Shown: positions 14,771 through 14,845 of the stretch, one piece after another
Position numbering within the stretch: position 1 is the first letter of the stretch
Layout of the letters: every line of letters begins with the position of its first letter
NCBI GenBank assembly: GCA_016927185.1
Contig: JAFGND010000090.1
Span: 1 to 14,845, forward strand
Length of the DNA stretch: 14,845 nucleotides
DNA from: Candidatus Coatesiibacteriota bacterium
GTDB taxonomy: Bacteria > JAFGND01
Direction of reading: 5' to 3'
Position numbers and translations under genes: made by a program
The notes under the pieces: model-generated
Told to the model about the DNA's origin: nothing
Databases searched by the model: none
Seen by the model: only the letters and a program-made list of their open reading frames with translations

Positions 14771-14845
14771 TATTTTTCTCTTCCATTTCAGGGAAATCTG
14801 CCTCTTTCAAGACAGACTCCCTGGTTATGGAAACAGGGGCTTTCC
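14763..14845 (-). CDS. Possible C-terminal end of a convergent gene (5' part outside window)
   Basis: One minus-strand frame is open from the window edge to a TGA at 14763-14765, giving 26 residues of ordinary, charged composition (ending EEKNTI). It would overlap the stop of the propeller gene, similar to the convergent overlap at 6318-6321. The stretch is too short to recognise a family and could be chance. A bulged inverted repeat (14789-14800 with 14813-14823) lies in the same place but has no U-run. Confidence 0.3.
   Translation of the reverse strand, partial: KAPVSITRESVLKEADFPEMEEKNTI

Overview
The window reads as a gene-dense stretch of an AT-rich, diderm bacterial chromosome, probably from an uncultured lineage near the FCB/WOR-3/Cloacimonetes grouping. 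This placement is inference. It rests on two secreted beta-propeller proteins that end in a type-A Por/T9SS-like sorting domain (PNPF...YSLTGQ...WREGVYIVK), heavy AGA/AGG arginine codon use, purine-rich Shine-Dalgarno sites, and very large cyclase-ATPase-TPR proteins. No RNA genes, CRISPR array, insertion sequence or prophage gene is visible. All gene-free gaps are under 300 bases.

Layout, left to right. (i) The 3' end of a secreted propeller/sorting-domain gene (1-390). (ii) A same-strand cluster: a PqqD-like small protein (570-872), a 1246-residue zinc-ribbon/class III cyclase/STAND-type ATPase/TPR protein (924-4664), ispG (4661-5740) and an L,D-transpeptidase (5734-6321). The last three genes overlap one another. 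(iii) A convergent TVP38/DedA-like membrane protein on the minus strand (6318-7049). (iv) After a divergent intergenic region, a second plus-strand run: a PLP aminotransferase (7278-8501), a RicT/PSP1 protein (8550-9395) with a perfect hairpin in front of it, a 1288-residue protein with two cyclase domains plus ATPase plus TPRs (9566-13432), and a complete eight-blade secreted propeller with sorting domain (13499-14770). (v) A possible convergent gene end at the right edge.

The most notable content is the pair of giant cyclase-ATPase-TPR proteins. The first carries a complete catalytic set in one cyclase domain and should work as a homodimer. The second has two cyclase domains whose intact residues are complementary: C1 keeps the metal aspartates, and C2 keeps the adenine-site Lys/Thr and the Asn/Arg pair. 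This is the layout of animal soluble adenylyl cyclase (ADCY10), including a similar 'GDKG..FL..FGFP' segment. The bicarbonate-binding Lys/Arg of the animal enzyme appear to be absent. An orphan PqqD-like (RiPP-recognition-element fold) protein immediately precedes the first cyclase, with no radical SAM enzyme or precursor peptide in view. Two paralogous secreted propeller proteins flank the cluster. Whether the cyclases control the propellers, the PqqD-like protein or the envelope genes cannot be decided from sequence.
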